DNA of 8,375 bases. Origin: Kiritimatiellia bacterium. GTDB lineage: Bacteria; Verrucomicrobiota; Kiritimatiellia; JAAZAB01. Within the stretch, counting starts at the first letter, position 1. Every line of letters starts with the position of its first letter. The notes below the pieces were generated by a model. The model was not told the origin of the DNA, ran no database searches, and was given only the letters and a program-made list of their open reading frames with translations. The stretch covers positions 1 to 8,375 of the forward strand of contig JAGYMT010000053.1 in NCBI GenBank assembly GCA_018400335.1, in the 5' to 3' direction. Shown piece after piece: positions 7,451-8,375 of this stretch. Both the position numbers and the translations under genes were made by a program.

Positions 7451-7478
7451 TTGACAACCGCAAGCCGTAAAGCACAAT
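7451..7478 (+). promoter_or_regulatory. Candidate sigma70 promoter for the antitoxin gene
   Basis: A perfect -35 TTGACA lies at 7451-7456. Sixteen bases later CACAAT (7473-7478) matches four of six -10 positions. Transcription would begin near 7485, giving a leader of about 50 bases before the antitoxin ATG. The -10 is weak and the spacing one base short, so this is only a candidate. Confidence 0.35.
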
Positions 7479-7535
7479 TGTAATCATGAATATCGTGCGG
7501 CCAAAGAGTTGAAGATGGATGTGCTGGAGAAATAA
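7455..7535 (+). other. Short coding-like frame ending on the antitoxin start (possible gene remnant)
   Basis: Between TGA (7452-7454) and TAA (7533-7535) one frame is open for 26 codons and ends HEYRAAKELKMDVLEK. This tail has good amphipathic helix character. Its stop shares one base with the antitoxin ATG (TAATG), the arrangement typical of translationally coupled genes. The same frame before the TGA (from 7323) reads DILYPKVAEEYYVEISY, also protein-like, so a small gene with one in-frame stop is possible. No convincing start or family is seen. Confidence 0.25.
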
Positions 7536-7783
7536 TGAAAGTTTATACTTATTCACAGGCCCGGCAGAACCTGGCGGATGTGCTAAATCAATCCAAAGAA
7601 AATGGCGTATTGATTAGGCGACGAGGGGGCGAAACCTTCATGGTTACACCGAAGCTGAGAACGGGGTCTCCCTTTGATATTCCCGGGGTCACAACCAAAG
7701 CGACAACGAGTGACATTATTCAAGCCGTTCGCGAGAGCCGATCAAAATCATCCCAACAACGGCATGCAGGATATTGCCGCTAA
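7535..7783 (+). CDS. Phd/YefM-family antitoxin, apparently without its toxin
   Basis: The 82-residue product has the N-terminal Phd/YefM DNA-binding pattern: YTYSQARQNLADVLNQSKENG (4-24), then the strand-forming VLIRRRGGETFMVTP (25-39). The C-terminal toxin-binding half contains SPFDIPGV (45-52) and DIIQAVRESRSK (60-71), as in antitoxins that usually partner PIN-domain or RelE-type toxins. Such proteins bind operator DNA as dimers, repress their own operon and neutralise the toxin. Here no toxin gene follows: the next gene is a DUF6210-like protein 35 bases on. The last 11 residues (SSQQRHAGYCR) are unlike the rest and could be an altered end. The start has GGAGA at 7526-7530, four bases before ATG. 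Orphan antitoxins may act as regulators or anti-addiction factors; that is inference. Confidence 0.8.
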   Translation: MKVYTYSQARQNLADVLNQSKENGVLIRRRGGETFMVTPKLRTGSPFDIPGVTTKATTSDIIQAVRESRSKSSQQRHAGYCR

Positions 7784-7809
7784 CGCGTCAAATCCTGATG
7801 CCGGACTTT

Positions 7810-7814
7810 GAGGA
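7810..7814 (+). promoter_or_regulatory. Ribosome binding site deciding the DUF6210-like start
   Basis: GAGGA lies four bases before the ATG at 7819. The two earlier in-frame starts, TTG 7774 and ATG 7798, have no comparable site, so 7819 is preferred. Confidence 0.55.
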
Positions 7815-7818
7815 CGAA

Positions 7819-8241
7819 ATGGACGATAAGACGACAGTGTTACTGTACGAACTGGGCGGGCTCGCGCTGATCGTGCCCGCCTCAACCGGCATCGTGTACC
7901 AGAACCAAACCGGCGGTTATGCCTGCCTTCCCTCTCGACAGGAGGGATACCTCGTCCCCTTCGCCGGTGATGTCACCGAGAAGTGCAAGCGCTTGCTCGC
8001 GCACTTCACGGGGTCGAAATGGGGCGGCTGGTGTTCCGAGCGGATTGACGAGGAGACCGCCGACTTGATCGACAGCATTCTTGCCGACATGCCAGGTCGA
8101 GACCACATTATCGTGGATCGCGCGAAACTGGACACGTCCTGGGAAGCGTGGGTGCATGTTAGGATCGCGGGTCCCCTGTTTGCCTTGGTCGAACACGCCC
8201 ACCCTGAAGAGGCAATCCTCACGTGGCCAAACAGTGACTGA
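7819..8241 (+). CDS. DUF6210-like protein, 140 aa
   Basis: The product has no signal peptide or membrane segment and is probably a small cytoplasmic alpha/beta protein. It resembles the DUF6210 family: an N-terminal strand region with GLALIVPASTGIVYQNQTGG (14-33), then EGYLVPF (42-48), a central FTGSKWGGWCSERIDEETAD (63-82), a strand with IIVDRAKLDTSWEAWVHV (97-114) and the terminal LTWPNSD (134-140). No catalytic motif is evident and the family has no established function that I know of. The frame is open further upstream to TTG 7774, which would overlap the antitoxin end by ten bases, but the ribosome binding site and family start favour 7819. It lies in the position normally taken by the toxin of the antitoxin gene and may be cotranscribed with it. 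Its GC content is higher than that of the antitoxin and the region before it, which suggests a different origin. Confidence 0.7.
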   Translation: MDDKTTVLLYELGGLALIVPASTGIVYQNQTGGYACLPSRQEGYLVPFAGDVTEKCKRLLAHFTGSKWGGWCSERIDEETADLIDSILADMPGRDHIIVDRAKLDTSWEAWVHVRIAGPLFALVEHAHPEEAILTWPNSD

Positions 8242-8248
8242 AGACAAC

Positions 8249-8262
8249 CGAGCATCGGCTCG
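8249..8262. repeat. Small hairpin after the DUF6210-like gene
   Basis: CGAGC (8249-8253) pairs with GCTCG (8258-8262) across a four-base loop, seven bases after the stop codon. No T-run follows, so it is not a typical intrinsic terminator. It may stabilise the mRNA end or have no role. Confidence 0.3.
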
Positions 8263-8299
8263 CCAGCCCGCGTTCAGCAACGAAGAGAAGGGAAATGGC

Positions 8300-8375
8300 A
8301 TGGGCAAACGGACAAGCCTGCATCTTCACGCGGCCTTATCACGCGGATCGCGGCCGAAACCTTGCGGCTCGGCGG
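8300..8375 (+). CDS. Possible start of a further gene (partial)
   Basis: An ATG at 8300 is preceded at seven bases by GAAGGG (8287-8292), a fair ribosome binding site. The frame stays open to the window edge (MGKRTSLHLHAALSRG and on). The same frame is also open backwards to a GTG at 8234 overlapping the previous stop codon. A second ATG at 8295 in another frame is open too but badly spaced. The translation is rich in R, S, H and P and matches no family I recognise, so it may be a chance open frame in GC-rich DNA. Confidence 0.25.
   Translation, partial: MGKRTSLHLHAALSRGSRPKPCGSA

Larger units (their letters stand above)
7083..7534. other. Gene-poor, lower-GC stretch between divergent genes
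   Basis: No complete gene is visible in these 452 bases. The half next to the TPR-like gene (about 7107-7217) is GC-rich and contains a coding-like tail on the minus strand. From about 7218 onwards the DNA is richer in A and T and broken by stops in all frames. It holds a pair of imperfect direct repeats, a small GC hairpin, a promoter candidate and a short open frame that touches the antitoxin start. The composition shift near 7218 fits a junction between decayed and newly acquired DNA. Confidence 0.6.

Noticed and set aside
8236..8290. Possible integron attC site after the DUF6210-like gene
   Set aside because: GACAAC and GTTCAGC loosely recall attC ends, but the two are not complementary to each other, the consensus is broken and the element would be under 40 bases.
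1..8375. CRISPR array, tRNA, rRNA or insertion sequence with transposase
   Set aside because: No regularly spaced repeats, cloverleaf-like sequence, rRNA stretch or transposase reading frame was seen on either strand.

Overview
The window comes from a moderately GC-rich bacterial chromosome. Nothing in it fixes the taxon. The protein families (a RecQ/UvrD fusion, a long helical-repeat hypothetical protein, a Phd-type antitoxin, a DUF6210-like protein) are of kinds I associate with accessory gene pools of groups such as Verrucomicrobiota, Kiritimatiellota, Planctomycetota and Desulfobacterota; that placement is inference from memory.

Layout. Positions 1-81 hold the probable tail of an upstream reading frame that stops 11 bases before the next gene. 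Positions 82-5355 (+) encode a giant 1757-residue DNA-processing enzyme. It joins an N-terminal DnaQ-like exonuclease fold, a four-cysteine cluster, a complete RecQ-type (SF2) helicase core, a long helical/winged-helix-like middle, a complete UvrD/Rep-type (SF1A) helicase core and an unassigned C-terminal domain. Tail to tail with it, only 14 bases away, is a 570-residue alpha-helical repeat protein on the minus strand (5370-7082). Between 7083 and 7534 lies a lower-GC, gene-poor stretch. It carries a likely MazF/PemK-like toxin tail remnant (minus strand), a pair of imperfect direct repeats, small inverted repeats and a weak promoter candidate. On the plus strand follow a Phd/YefM-family antitoxin (7535-7783), whose usual toxin partner is absent, and a DUF6210-like protein (7819-8241). 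A possible further gene start runs off the right edge (8300-8375).

How the parts may work together. The fusion protein contains three activities used in DNA repair or in attack on foreign DNA: 3'-5' exonuclease, SF2 unwinding and SF1 unwinding. It could therefore load on DNA ends or gaps, unwind and trim without partner proteins. The right-hand part looks like a degraded toxin-antitoxin zone (toxin tail without body, antitoxin without toxin), which is typical of accessory or defence-island DNA. A defence role for the fusion is suggested only by this setting and architecture and is not shown by the sequence.
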